Below, piece by piece: positions 10,901-37,465 of a stretch of 64,000 bases of DNA (positions are counted from its first letter, which is position 1; every line of letters starts with the position of its first letter). A program made the translations under genes and the position numbers. The notes below the pieces were generated by a model. That model had not been told where the DNA came from. It saw nothing but the letters and a program-made list of their open reading frames with translations, and did no database searches. This DNA comes from Struthio camelus (taxonomy: Eukaryota; Chordata; Aves; Struthioniformes; Struthionidae): positions 41,742,911 to 41,806,910 of the forward strand of contig NC_090942.1 of NCBI RefSeq assembly GCF_040807025.1. The letters run 5' to 3'.

Positions 10901-13900
10901 TTGAAAGCTAAAATAATATTTTGGGTGCTCTGGAAAGGTCAAAACATTTTAGGATAAGGAATACATCTAATTGGTCACATTATCCTTGGATGAACTGAAT
11001 CAACACAAAGCTAAAGCCTATGAACAAATAGTTAATAATAACTGCTTTTTAAAGCAATGTTCTGTGTTCTACTTTGTGCAGTGAGACAGTTTGATATTTA
11101 TTGCAATCTTCACCATTTCTGGTTTTATAATGCCCCATCCAACTCCTGCCAGGAATGGTTTTTCTATAGTGTTATCACTCACATTTTGACTGCCTCAGAA
11201 ATGTTACGAATTCATCTGCACAGCAACTTCTGTAGTATGGAAATGATTGCTTTCAATTGGGTCTAAATTTGCACAGGTGACTACTAATTTGGGGTGTTCT
11301 TTTTGAGACAAATATTCAACTGCAGTACTATGCTTTTCCTTCTGTTTTCTGTAGACTATATAATGACATTATCAGCACGAAATTTTACTGTCTTACTATT
11401 TTGTATTTTCTACAAGCGTGAATACTATTTAAGGGCCTTGCAAGGAGCGGTACTTAGAAGAATGTTTCCAGCTTGTTAATCTCATGTATTTAACAGTATA
11501 TTGTCTTTAATCAGTTTTTGGGTCTCGAAAAGACAAGTGTAACAAAGAAGAATAGAGACATTAACATTTTTATTTTTATACATTTCAAGTTTTACCATTC
11601 AGAATGCACTCTATCAAACATAAAATCTATAAAGCCAACTGATTAAAAGGAGCACTATTCCCTTAAGTAACCAAAAAAAATATTGAAATTCTTGTGGAGT
11701 GTTACAAGGAAAACAGAGCATGGAAGTTCACGTTCAATTATGATGTTTTTTGCTGTAATAGCTAAGTAAAAGAAAATAATTCAAATTAATGCTCTTAAAC
11801 CATGAAGATCATCCATGAATTGTTTGCTTTATTGTCATATTAATTCTAAGAGAAACAATACGTCTCTCCAATCCCAACTTGAATAAAATAGTCTGTTCAG
11901 CTGTTAAAAACCAGCGCTCAGCTGCCTTTATCTTTCTTCTTTTCTCTGCTATAAACAATATTTATTCTCCTGTAAAAAAGGATTACAGAGGCAGGTAAAA
12001 TGGATTACACCATGCTCAGATCAACATTTCCTATTAATTTTATAGCACTAAGGAAAAAAAATAGCATGATGGAAACAGAACCTTCATGAATATGAATGGT
12101 GTTTTAAGTAGTAAAGAGAAATGCAGAATACTATCTGAGACATACAAAAAAGAGGCAGAAGAACAAAGCAGAACAGAAAGTCTACTTCTAAGATCTTCAG
12201 GAAAATGTGGAAATTTTATGATATCTTATTACTAATCTACTAAATTCTCCTATATTTCTAAGAAGAAAATGAATGTTAAGAGTTATTTTTAATTATTGTA
12301 CTATATACAGCAACATGTTATTATCTTCAGTTTGTCATGCTGCCTTTACTCATCTCACATTCCTTTCTCCTATTAAATCATCATGTTTATTTTTACTTCT
12401 AGACTCTGCGCTGGTCTTGCTTTGCATCATATAGATCTGCGTTCAAGGTAAGAAGGAACTCTTGATCTAAATACCTGGGCTACTTATAATTTCTTGAACA
12501 GATTTTTTTAGATTTAAACTCATCACATTTTTCTTATTTCAAAGATGTATTTATAGAAAATGTAGGGAGAATGCTTTCAGATCCGTTTGTCTCAAGGAAC
12601 ACGTACTTGCCTTTTTTTTAATTATCAAGCTCATTAGCTACATCAGTTTGAATAAGAATATGTTTTCTTAAGTGTAAGTAAAAATTGTTCACTATAATGT
12701 ATTAAATGTGCATAATACTGTCCTTACTGATTCAAGATGGTATTTTGAGTATGTGAATTCTAAATTCACGATATTCAACATCTAGATGGACATTTTAAAA
12801 TATTTTAATTTTTGCCAATTAAAAGTGTTGCAATTTTTTTTCATTGCAGGGCTTAGTGAAAACAAAGGCAACACTTTGAAAAAAGGAATTTAAATGTAGT
12901 ATTTGGGCCAATGCTAGAAACTGCTGTAGGCTCATTTCTTTTGAAAATGTAGCTACTTCTTTCAGTTTCTGAATATAGAAAGTAGTCTTCCTTTCTTTGT
13001 CATTTTCTAATCTAGTTGTAACATTTAATGTGTATTAAGCAAGTTATTTCTTGATCTGGTATGCAGGAAAACATGTTGGGTTTACATAAAAGAAAACACT
13101 AGAGGAGGAAGAAGCCCCACCTAACAAAAGTCTCAGAGTTGAAGGAGTTAAAGAGAATTAAAAGAGACAGAGTTAGAGTCAACATTCATGCAATGATTGT
13201 TATAGTGTCCATGATTAGAATCACCTTTGTAACGTAAGGCACTGTGAGCAATATTCTGTTTTACTTCACCTGCTAACAATCGAACTGCAAACAGCAGCAG
13301 CATCTATGGCTTTAAGCCAAGATGCAAAATCTGTGGATAAGCCAGTGTAATAGAGTCGTATCAGGCATGTCGCTCTAAATCTAGGGACACGTTACTTAAC
13401 ACATTTATGGGATTTATGAGAGAAGGTGAAGGGTCCTTGAGCGCTCCCCAAACCTGCCCCCTCTTAGCACCAGCTTGTGTGTTATTATTAATCATAGTCA
13501 CCTGGTTGTACAGTCCCACCATTATCAACCTGGGCTGTATGATTCCTGCAAGAACCTTTGTTCCTCCACCAGAAATTCTAGTATCTTTCTGTGTTACAGT
13601 TTAGAAAACATACAAGTAAGTGATAAATAAAATAAAGCAACATTGCAGTTAAGTGTCTATTCCAAATAATAAATTTATGGGAATTGGTTACAGCTAAAAA
13701 AAGCAGTTGAACAACCAGTCTAAGTACAGTTGATCTTGTTCTGCTTTAAAAGTTTGGTTACCTAGACTTTGGCAGGAGCATCTAAGCTATGTTGTTATCA
13801 GTGTTACCCTTCAAAAGGTGCCCTGTGCTTATAAGGCAGCACACCTACTCAGATTTTTAGATTTCAAATCCAGATCTCAGATTGCAGCTTAATGAAAATT

Positions 13901-15650
13901 TTGGAGGTAAGAAGGAGGACAAAATATACCATAATCAGTTCATCTGCATCAGTATTAATGTTTTTGTGATCTCTACTTCAGAGAAACTTCTAGCGTTTCC
14001 AGTTTTATAATCAATAAATGCAGCAGAAAATAAAGCCTGTCCAACCTTGTCTAAGGCACATGGCCCAAGAATTTTTTTTTTGGTCTAGAGCCCATACGCT
14101 CTAAACACTTACACAAGTGCTTAACTTTAACCTAGGAATGGGCCTACTATCTTCAGCTAAAACAAAGTAAATCTCTGCAGAATATGGTCGCTGGTTTAGA
14201 CAAAATCTAAAAAAAAAAAGCACTGAATGATAACTGAATTTTTCTTTCACAACAACACAAAATACATCTAAGTTTCTGCTGCAAAGGAAGCTAGAACCTG
14301 GATTGTGCTATACATCCTGTTAGAAACCGCAGATGCTTAATGAAAGAGAACAGAACATCCCCCAAAGATGAATCAGATGCCAGTATGAGCCAGACAGAGT
14401 CTTAAATTCCAGAAGGAAACTTATCATCTCTTACACAAAGATTATACACTAGAATTTGTAAGTAGTTTTAAGTACTCCTATTCCTGAAAGATCACTAGAG
14501 TCTATATCAAAATGTGCCACTTGTTTGGAAAACCTCTTTTACTCCTCTTTTACCTATTAGTCTCTCACAGAATAAATACATAAATAAATCTGTTCTTCAA
14601 GTGTATGGAAAGAAGCACACCTGAGGCTATTGATGACCATAAAGTCACTCATCTGTAGAAGTACTTGCAAAATTACGTTATTTATTATATATTCCAGAGA
14701 ACAAATATTGAATACACATATGTTAGTTCAAAATTATGTTGTGTGATGCTTACAATCTTGTTTATTTTATAGGTGGCTGCCCTAAAACGAAGGGAGGGTT
14801 TTTGAAAAGTTGTGGAGCTTCACGTTTCTCTGCTTGGTTGACAAAGCCTCTCGTGCGTGGAAGTGGATGTTGTGGAGTCCTTCTAATAACTTGTATTAGC
14901 TTCTTTATTGATAGTCAAGTGTTGTGCAAGTTATTTCTGGCAGGCCCTCAGAAAAGCTACTAGGCAGGTTTGGTCTGTTTTCATCTCAAGCTAATTTTGG
15001 GAAATGTTTCAAGTGTCTTTCTTTTAGTGTTAACGAATTAAGAGTTTCAGACCCCATCCAAATACTGGTCTGTATCACTACTTATCAAACGATCTCGTAA
15101 TCTTATAGTGGTGTCATTCTTTGTTTTTATTCCACAAACAGGCAAATCAGATATATATTTAACACGTTTCTTCCTTTGGCACGTAGACTATTTGTGGTTA
15201 TTTAAGCATACCACGTCTAGAACTAGGAATTTCTGCAGCGGGTTGCAGGGCGGCCCTCTGTGAGGAGCCGCAGGCAGAGGCCATGTAGGCAGGAGCTCCC
15301 CAGCGGCCCGGGCACGGGCACAGGCGCAGGGCTCGCCGCAGCGGAGGCACGCTCATGGAGCCAGGTGTTGCGCAGGACAGAGCTAGGCCGCCCTGAGGAG
15401 GATTTGGGGCCAGGGAGGCCTCTGGCCATGGGCACGGGTCTTTTAACCCCGAACCGAGGTACGGGATGGCATCACGAGTTTAGCGGGCCACGTTTCGGTC
15501 TGGCTCTTTCTCGAGAGAGCTGTGAGGAGAGAGCCGGGTGCAGGGTGCTGCCCTCTACACACGCCACAGCTGGCAGAAGAGGCTGCAGCCCGTGTCCCCG
15601 GGGAGGCCCAACGCCTTGTGGAGGCGCCACCCAGGGCAGAGGACAGGCAG

Positions 15651-15672
15651 CCCGCCCGCCCGCCCGCCCGCC
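15651..15672 (+). repeat. (CCCG)n tetranucleotide repeat
   Basis: About five tandem CCCG units within the TMEM19 CpG island, a likely site of length polymorphism. Confidence 0.8.
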
Positions 15673-16059
15673 TCCACAGGCCGCTGAGGGGACGCGGGCT
15701 CGGGGCGGAGGGCCGTGGCCCCCCGGCAATGGCAGTTGCCGAGAGGGCGTCAGCGGGTGACGACGGGGCGCGCAGAAAGCGCCGCTGCCCGCGCAACCCC
15801 CGCGCCCGGCCGTTGGCGAGAGTCGCAGAGGGACAGGTAGTCTCCGCGGAGGGGAAACCCGCGCAGGCGCGGCGAGACAGGGCGGCGTCTCGGCGGGCAA
15901 GCAGGGCTCGCGGGAGGGGCGCCGAGCCGAGGAGCTGCGGCACGGGGCGGGGCGGGGCCCGGCCGGGAGCGGCGGCGGCCGCCGCCCGCCCGCCCGTATT
16001 GCGGGCAGGGTTGAGCCGGGCCGCCTCACCCGCGGGCGGAGACGCAGGCGGCGGCGGCC

Positions 16060-16125
16060 GACGCATGCGCGGAGCCGAGGCCGTGCGGCGAGATGGGCGG
16101 CCGCGGCGGAGGGCTGGGGGAGCAG
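16060..16125 (+). other. TMEM19: Putative TMEM19 non-coding exon 1 (3' part)
   Basis: A strong donor, GAGCAG|GTGGGT, follows 16125. A clear acceptor, a C-rich tract ending GCAG at 16431-16434, opens the first coding exon. Joining them gives a 5' UTR with a short uORF starting at 16093. The 5' end of this exon cannot be fixed from sequence, and other GT sites in the island could be used. Confidence 0.45.
16061..16072 (+). promoter_or_regulatory. NRF1-like site
   Basis: ACGCATGCGCGG matches the palindromic GCGCATGCGC core of NRF1 sites with one change. It lies about 55 bp before the proposed donor of the non-coding first exon, so it is close to the likely transcription start. Confidence 0.5.
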
Positions 16126-16434
16126 GTGGGTGGCGGGCTCGGGCCGGGCGGCGGGGAGGGAGGTCGGGCGAGGTGGGCAGCGGAGGGCGCGCCGAGCGGG
16201 CGGCGGGGTCCTGTCGGCAGCCCGTGCGGCCCCTCGCCGCCCCGCGGCCCGGCGCCCGGCGGGGAAAGGCGGAGCGTCTCGGGGCGGGAAGCGGCGCCCT
16301 GGGGACTCTTCGCGGCCCCCGCCCGGCCCGAGGCCTCGGGGCGAGCGGCGGCCGCCGGCAGCCACCTCCCGCACCCCGGGCCGTGTCGCTGATGCCGTGC
16401 GCCTTGTGCTTTCCCTCTCCTCCCCCCCCCGCAG

Positions 16435-28913
<12,479 letters not shown>

Positions 28914-29525
28914 AGTGGTTGAAAGTTTTTCTGTATGTGACTCAGTGTTGTTGAGCCTTACTCAAAGACTCTTACGAGTGCTCTTTGGATGCTCTTGAGG
29001 AGAGGGGTCTGCAACCATCAGAGCCAAAGGACTTTCCATCACAATTTCTTTAGGCTATAAGCTTCATATGGCAGTTGCCATCTGTCAGGGTGAAGAAGGG
29101 ATTTTTGTCAATATGCTCCTGCTGCTTTTCAAGTGGATGTTGATCACTGCTAAGCGAGGTGAAGCAGTTCATTTATCCTTACGGAGCTGAAGTGGGCATC
29201 CGTGTTTTCTACGGTCCACAGATTCTGGAAGACCAAGAAACTGGCATTAGATGCTTAATCTACATCTACCAGCATGATGGAGTATTGTGGCTACTGTCTA
29301 AGCCCAGCACAAAGTACTCTAGGTTGGCGGTGGTAACACGGGTGAAATCAATGAATTCTGGTATAATATTTCCCATGATCTCCTATAGGATGTAAGATTT
29401 CATGGAAATAATTTGAAATCTTAAAAAAAAGAAAAAAAGTGTTTGAAAAAAAGACTAAATTTAAAATAAAAACTTGACAGTTTTTCCAGTAAGAATAATA
29501 AATTTGACTTTGTTTTATACAAATC
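28914..29525 (+). other. TMEM19: Probable TMEM19 3' UTR with poly(A) signals
   Basis: Follows the TMEM19 stop codon directly. AATAAA hexamers occur at 29465-29470 and 29497-29502. The second is followed by a T/G-rich stretch suitable as a downstream element. The true 3' end could be further right, because AATAAA also occurs near 30425. Confidence 0.35.
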
Positions 29526-32500
29526 TTTAGAATTCTTTATTTCCAAACTAAAAATATTTATAAGGGTTGTTAGCCCTGTTGTAATGTGTTACTTATTAAA
29601 TTATCTAAATATGATAGTTTCAATTTTTGTTTGTTTGTTTAGCAATATGAACGTCATTTCTGTAATATTTAGGATATTGACCAAAATATTTTCTGTAGAT
29701 TCTTTCTCAGTAGTGTCACTTCTTTCCATTTTCTTTGGGGTTGCTTTTTAGTGATGATAGTCTCAACCGAAGAAGCCACAGAGGTTCTTTGTGGTGAATG
29801 GGGAGAGTCTCATCTCTAAAGCATTTCAAAATGGGAATTTAACTTTTAGTGCTTAGATTGCTGTATTAGAGGAGTCTGTCTTTCACCATTAATTATAGAA
29901 GATATGGAAGTGACTTAGCCAGCACAGATTGTGCTGAAACCTTATGAATACCCTCTTGATAACCTCTCACTGGAGACATTCAGAAGGTAGGGCCTGCACT
30001 GTTAACTTCTAAAATCCTTTTTTTCTTTTTATCTTCATAAATAGATGAGCATTTTACATTAAATACCAGATTTTTACAAGCATTCTGTATATGTTGCCTG
30101 TCCTGATTCCCTTGAGTTAAGTATTATGCCACCTTTTATGAGAACATTTAAAATTATAAAAACACCTTCCATTTTGAGTTTACTTGTTTGAAATCTGCTC
30201 TATATAAATCTGGAATTTAGCACTGGAACTTGTAAACTGTATTACCCAGTTATATATACAAGATTTCAAACTAGTGAAAGCTTTCAGAAAAGAATGATTT
30301 TGTGGCTGCTGTATTTCAGTTGCTTCTGTAGTAAGGTGCAAAATTATAAAAGGAATATAAGTACTTAAACTATAACTATAAACACACAAAGTCTTTATTA
30401 ATTGTTTGGATTTAGGCTGCTTCTAAATAAACATTAATCTTTTTAAATATTTTATTAATACTGTTGTGATTTCTGGAATTAACACACTGAATTCTTTTAA
30501 CATAATTTTTCTTTCAATTAAACAGCTTATATTTTTAAATACTTTTGATACCTGAAACAAAATACATTTTCAAACACTGAAGTAGACTTTTAGTCAACTT
30601 TTCATTAATTGGGTCATACTTTTGAAATAGCTTACTGCAGTGAGAAGACATCTATAATTTCAAATTCATAGCAGCATGAAATGCTTTCATCTGTTATCAT
30701 ATGCATTAATGTGATCTGAATGAACTGCTGCAGGTAGGACCTTCAAAGGCCATTATCAAGAATTTTATCTTTGTCATATTTTCTTAGTGATGACACTGAG
30801 TTGCTTTTGAAATTCCCACTCCTAAATCTTCAGTATTTAGAAAGATCTGAGCGCTCTGAAGAGAACAATGTTAACTCCAGGTGTATTATTTTGAATGGGG
30901 GTAGACCTTACACAAATTTTCCTACATTTAGCTTCTTTCATTTAGTAACTATAGAATTGTTAGCCCCCCCCACCCCCCCGCCAAGAGAGGACACAGGGAG
31001 AAAGTTATGTGACTTAGTGCCTGTAAATTGGTGTGTGTCTCTAATTAGCACTTATTGGGATCAGAAAGAGCAAGCAGGAATACTACCCATCCACAAGATA
31101 CTTGGAGAGATTAAAAAAAAAAAAAAGTAAAGGGGGAAGCAAAAGGGCAAGTGATTAAAAATAGGAGGAGCTAGGACAAAAACAGAAGGAAATTTATAGA
31201 AAAGATTTGAAGGTGCAAAAAAGGTCAATGCATTATGCAAATTTATTTTCATCCTTTAAAAACATTTGAATATTTATTTTCCTTCAGAGCCACTGATACA
31301 TTTAGTTTATGAGAAATCTGCCACTAATTTTCCTTTCATTCATTCATATTTCCATAGCATCAAGAGGACATATTGGGTTATCTTTTTTTTTTTTTTAACT
31401 GAAGAGTTGCAATTATGAAGCCTTGAATCTCATTCTCCGTATGGCTTTAGATGTTATGTAAGTTCAACTAAAAGTGAGTGTAGCTATACTTACGACATAA
31501 TTTATGCTTAATAAATAACATTTTGCAATCTCTCTGTGCGTGAGAAATCTTTAGCCAGATTTGGTTTAGGCTTAGTGTATTGAATCTGAATGTTTAAGAA
31601 TACTGATATCACAATCACGGATATATCACTGAATTATTTGTGTAAGTCTTTTTATTTTGCTGTTTCTAACCAGCTGACATTCAGAAGACTGTCTTCTTTG
31701 ACAATAAAGGGTTGAAATGTCTTAAAATACTGTTGGCAGTTTACAGAAGCTGTTTTGGGAAATGGATAAATGAGGCAGTAGATCGATGTTCACATTAAAA
31801 TCTGTTAGGACTGGGTGTCACAGATTTGTAAGTAGGACTTGTTTTCCCTCTCTTCTCCTGACAGTGCTTTGGACTCCGCCCAGCCTTTTTAAAACTTAAT
31901 TATCTGGCATCTTAAATTGCAGCAAGTCACCCTCTTCAAGGAGGAGTCAATCTACTTTGCAGAAAGTTTATTCACTTAAAGCTTTGTAGGTACACTCCAA
32001 TCTCTGCTTCTGGCAGTTCTGCCGGTGTTGTCAGATGTTTTGTTGCTTCACACCAGGGCCAACTGTGTAAGGACCTCTGTGCCTTCCTGTGCTCTAAAAT
32101 TGTAACTGGATAACATCTCTCCGTTTAAAGGCTGGTTTTATTTTGGGTGCGTTGGTGCGGCTCTCAGAATGATGTGCCTTTGTAATGGGTGGTTCACTCA
32201 GACTCCGTAGATCCCTGCACTGTTTCCAGGCTTGGAGCCACCTTTGGTAAATTTTAGCGTATCCCAAATGAAGATGAAATACGGGAAGGTAGAAATAAAG
32301 CTGTTAGGCAAATGCCTGTTCTTACTTAAGTGCTGCTCCCAAGTCTGTTGAGCTCTGAGTTAAAGCAATTTCCAGCAGAGAACAACTTCCACCCACAATG
32401 AGGGACTAGATGAATATTATCACCTTGCCACTGCAGCCGAGAACTAAATGGCAAAATTTTCCTCAAAGCACGTAAGAAGGCAGATACACAGGAAACTAGA

Positions 32501-35500
32501 GGACCAAGGTTATGTGAGTTCTGACCAGGACACTTTCCATGAGACTGATACTGTGAAGTAGTAATGTCATGCATTGCAATGTCACTTTGCAAGTCTTTGG
32601 AATAAATGTGCCCTCTTTGTTTGCTCTATGCTGCTCTGGGATCCGTCCCCTTAGAGTAGGAGCAAGCTCCCTTCCTAATCTAAGAGGCTGACTGAGGAAG
32701 AAAAGACTGGGTTTGCTGAAATACAGAAAAACCAGTCTGACCTGTACTGAGGGAAGAGGTTTTGGAAAGGGCAATACCAACCACCAATCAGCAGACAACT
32801 CTCAGCCTGCGGGGAGCTACCTGGCTGGACTCACAGAGTCACCTCTGAAGCCTTGTGCAACTTCTTTGCCTCTCTTTCCTGCTGTTTGCTTTTTTGTGGC
32901 TTTGTTCAAACAAGCATAAAACAAGATGAAACATGGCAATGTGGTCGCCATCCAAATTGGGCTTGGAGGTTCAAACTGACACGTTTAGCGAGGATGGTAA
33001 CAGTTTAAAAGAAATGCAAATTTATTCTGCGTTTAGAGAACATATCAGTGAAGGAAATAAAGCAGTAATAAAAGTCTTTTGGGTCTCATTTCTTAATAGT
33101 CTCTAGTAACTTTTCAGTAACTGCATTTTGTAAGGATTTTGCAACAAAGCTAGGAAGGTAGAAGGGCATCCTAAAAGCTCATATTGGCCCTAGGAAGAAA
33201 CTTTATGCATATAATGTAAAAGCGTACACCACTGCACAAACCTCTTGTTATAAAGGCTGAGCTCTGCACTGCAACCTTGCATGGTTCTGCAAACTGTGGA
33301 GAATACACTGCTTTTTAACCTGCCTTTCAAGTAACCTAACTATGGGCTGCACGCTAACCTTTGAGTTCCCAAAGTGTTCATTTCTGTAAATGCATCAGTC
33401 AGTCTCTAGCCTTACAACCCAGCACAGCTGCACTCTCTTAAAAGCTTGCAAGTCTTCCTGAAAGAAGGCCAGATCACTGCTTCTCATCAATACCTGCCTG
33501 CTAGCAGTCACAGGGACGAGAGCACTGGATACACTGTGTTGTTTCTTCTCGACAGGCTCTTACTGGAATGATCTGTGCAGAGTTCAGCCCAGCGCAAGAG
33601 AAGTAGTGACCTTTGTCATCCTCATTCTTTTTGTTACCACTACTCATTATTCTGATTCTGCATTGTTCCATTTGATGACTTGCTAAGTCCTGAAATCATT
33701 CCACTGATGAAAGCTGCTATTATTAAATGCTCTCCCAAAGTGATGGTGCTTTGTTTGCTCTTCTACCTGCACTGTATTGCTGTGGCATCCTAGTCTGCCT
33801 TAAACTACTAAAGGCCTCTGGCTTTGCTACTCCCATTATCACCTTGCCATATTAAGTGTTTCCTCCTTATACAATTTAAAAGGCAAAAGTGAAAGCAGAT
33901 GATTTACAATGCATTGGGATAAGAGGCATAATTCACATCTGGAGTTCTAGAATTGCTCTGGCTTTTGGTAGGTGCCATAAGAAAAACAAGACATGTATGT
34001 CAGAGTGAACATTGCAATGAGAAGTGCCTGCCCTAGAGGCTCTATATAGTTAAACCATGCAAGCTGTGCCCGCACCCTCCCCGAAAGACTAAAAAAGTGG
34101 CCAGAGCTATTAGCACAAGACAAAATGGAGGCATATTTCAATTTATTCTACTTTGGAGTTCGAAGTTGAGCAAGCAAAAATATCCTCGCATTGGGTTGCC
34201 TGTAGATTTCTGAAAAAATACAGCGATTAATTAGGTGAATTTGGTTTGCCCTGGATTAGCATGTGTTGCATTTGCACTGGATGAACATGTATTTCACTTG
34301 GATTCAGAACTCACCTGAAATAACAGTGTAATCTAGATTTTGAGCTAAATTTCTTTTTCTCTTTTCTCTAGCGAATCTCAGCCTTTTACCATTGTTTGGA
34401 TTTTTTCTACAGCAGAGAGTTAGTGGTCATCTATCTTCACTTACATACCTTTTTGTGTGAGGAACTGTCTTCATTCTTAAGGGATAACTAAGTCATGAGA
34501 AGGGATCAAGGGATAAACCTATGGATAGTTTTGAAAATGCGGGGGGACCTGCTTTGTCCAATTCTTCCTGCAGCTGTTTTTGCGTTGCAGAGCACAAGAC
34601 TGACTAGCTTGATTGCAAGAGGCTCCATATTTATTGACTTGTGCGCTAAAATCCAACTTACAGAAACTCCTCCAACCCGGGCTAGTGACTTCCACCAGAA
34701 GAAATTTCTTCTTTTTGTTCACAGAATTTCAACATTTTCATAGTCAACAGACTATATTCCACTCCTGCTATTGGCACACATAAAGTGAGAGATGCTATAT
34801 CTTAGATTTTTCCCCCTAATTCTTGATTATTTTCACGATAATAAGGCAGTGTCGTTACCCTTCTCTTTTTCTTGAGATTTTTGAAAATACTCTTTCTATT
34901 GAAGAAAGTAAAACTTCCCTGTGCTCTCTCAATGCTTATCCTAAAAACTAAATCACTGGTACTACAAAACCATTATCTGACCTTTTAGAAAATCCAATGC
35001 TTAAGAGCTTTTTAAGTGGCCAAACTGAAAAGAAGAAACAGATTAATGCAAGAGCTGGTGTTTTATTAAAGAATGCAAAGGAATATATCTTTTAGCAGTG
35101 CCCTGGATTCCATTAGGCACTTGATAGTATTACTACTCAGCATATAAGCATTACCCTGAAGAATCAAAGGTATTAACAATTCACCTTCACTGAGATTTGT
35201 ACATACCACAACAGTAAAATATTTCTAGATTTAACAGGCACATAGAAAAGTGCTTTTTGACATCTTCTCTAATTTTCAAAAATTAAAACTGTCAAGACTC
35301 TCTGAGAACTAGTCATTTGCTGAAGTTAAGATTCTGCTGTTTGCATAATTTGTTTGACTTGAAAGGGATGGTCTTTTTCTTCATACCATTACCAGGATAA
35401 CATTTTGTTCAAAGGCTACTCAATTCTTTTTGCCTGAAAAACAAGCATTAAAAACTTTAGCCCAAAAGAATCTTTTAAAGTTCAAAGGGAGTTGAAATAG

Positions 35501-37465
35501 TGGAAACTTACATCAACTCTATGATACCACCTAAATTCCCTTAAATGATGTCTGTATGCACTAGCAGATCTACTTTGGTGTTTAAGTTAGAAGGTGAGAG
35601 AAAAAGGATTAGGGCAGTAATGAATATATATCAGTCTACGCCCATGTTTACAAATCCAAAAATATCACCTCTACTGTATGCCATTATCAGCCGTTACTGC
35701 TTGTCCTTGACAATTACAATGACTGAGGGAATTTTTAAACTGTTAAAAGTCTGCAACTTGAGAAATGTATTCTTTCCTGCTTATTTTCTCCCATTCTCTC
35801 AAGAGCTGGGTTTTCTTCATCCTTCCTTTATCTCTTTCTGCTTCCTTTATCTCTTTCCGTTTCAGTGACCTAGCTCTCAGACTGGGATCTGCAGCTGTTC
35901 TTTAGCGCTCGTGAACGTGAATTAGAGGAACCACAGGAGAGTGCCTCTGTTCATTAGCAGCAGGTACACAGTTAGTGGCTACACTTTTGCACACGTGCAA
36001 AGACTTGACATGGTGCAAGACTGATATGTCCTGTGCAATTATTTTTCCTTTACTAGCATAAGCAGTTATTTTAAAATACTGCTTGATATTCTCTGGGGCC
36101 TATAATCTCTCTCTTCCCATCCAGACTTAGGGAAAAGTGAAATGTAAAGCAAGAAAAGCTGGTTGCTAGGGGCAGAATGTACCCCTCAGAAAGCTGAGCT
36201 CCACGGGTACACTAGGATACTGAGGAGTGTTAAGATACCCTCTCCTGTACGAGAGTTTAATGCAAAGTGAAGTGAAAAGTTTGATGAAAGTTTAATGCAA
36301 AATCCTTTAGATTTAAGGCAACCCTAAGGAATTAGGTCAGCCTCTTTTCCCAGAAGCCAAGCATTAGTCCTGTGTAAGACAATGCAGGACACCACAGATA
36401 CAGATCAGCACCAGGATTATTTTGCTCCTCTACCCAGGCGGACACAAAATAGGCTTTCTCCCATTTTTTTCATCTAGGAAAGCTGGCAAGCAGAAAAGCA
36501 AATTGGCTTTGCCAAGCCACCAGCACTTACATTGTCCTGTTTTTAAGTAAGAAATGACCTGCTTAATACTTCTTGCAAAGACTTCTTGTAACAATGACAG
36601 CAGTTTTATCTCTAGCATGCTAAAGCAGTCTAAATTTAAAATGTCACAGGTTGCTTAAAGTTTTGAGCAGAGTCGTTTTCCTACACCTCGTTTTCATCAA
36701 GAGATTTGTACAAATCTTTGTGCAGTTGATAACACTACTTCAGTTCTGCCAAAGTCAATAGCCTCAGATGTTCTAGCACAGCTCTAGTTCCTCAGTGCTT
36801 GATCCTGCTAAGTGGGGAGCAGCAAGATATAATCCATCAAAATGTTCAAGCAAACAGTTCATTTTAAAGATGAGAGTAGCTCCAGCGAGCTAGTACACCT
36901 GGGGGTGTACTAGTGTTATTTAAAGTTAGGCATGCTGCAAACGGTCTTGTCAGCAAGCAGACAGCACACTGCTCTGCATCACCTGTAGATGTGCCCTAAT
37001 CCTGTGAGTAAGGTTGCTTTAGTGCATAGATAGTTGCAGGATTGAGTTATTTAACACTTTTATCTTTGCTGAATGGTGCTTAATCTTCAGACATGGAATA
37101 ATTAATGCACAATGTTTATATTATCACTGCCATCAGTTCAGGTCATCCCAACCTCAGCACAAGTTCTCCAGGTGAAATGGGCATTTACAAAATGAATGCA
37201 ATTACTTGCATAGTAAAAAATTATAATTGAATATTTGCCTAAAGATAAGCTCTTATACAAGAATTAGTCGGGGAGGACCTCCTACTCTAATTAGACTAGT
37301 GGATGGCAATAGTATCGTTTGGCTTGATGGTCTTCAAACTTGGTCCCTGACCAGTTTTAGAAGACTAGAAACTTACCTGAACTAGCAGTGACTCTCAGAA
37401 CAGTGTGTCTAATTTTTGTGTGCAAATACTCTGTTTGATATTACTACAGATAGAGTATTTATGTA
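29526..37465. other. Intergenic DNA between TMEM19 and the sense CR1 tail
   Basis: 7.9 kb with no supportable gene. It has C-rich (30963-30981), A14 (about 31112-31125) and T14 (about 31383-31396) tracts. A perfect 10-bp hairpin lies at 36890-36913. Open frames are short and unrelated to known domains. Confidence 0.6.
36890..36913. repeat. Perfect inverted repeat, 10-bp stem and 4-nt loop
   Basis: Arms CTAGTACACC and GGTGTACTAG flank TGGG. Not associated with a recognised gene. Confidence 0.75.

Larger units (their letters stand above)
1800..15220. other. AT-rich intergenic DNA, no gene seen
   Basis: 13.4 kb of AT-rich sequence between the THAP2 relic and the TMEM19 island. Open frames are short, lack recognisable domains and fall at random on both strands. 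A G11A8 run sits near 4510-4528, a perfect hairpin at 4967-4992, and a possible ancient repeat fragment at about 3565-3700. Confidence 0.6.
15230..16434 (+). promoter_or_regulatory. TMEM19: TMEM19 CpG island promoter
   Basis: About 1.2 kb of very GC- and CpG-rich DNA immediately upstream of the first TMEM19 coding exon. It contains a (CCCG)n run at 15651-15672, several Sp1-type GGGCGGGG boxes near 15940-15960 and an NRF1-like site at 16061-16072. No TATA box is evident. Long open frames on both strands here are a by-product of GC content. Confidence 0.8.

Noticed and set aside
15725-15740. Inverted repeat GGCAATGGCAGTTGCC as an RFX X-box
   Set aside because: Arms are in the opposite order to the RFX consensus (GTTGCC then GGCAAC), so the match is not valid.
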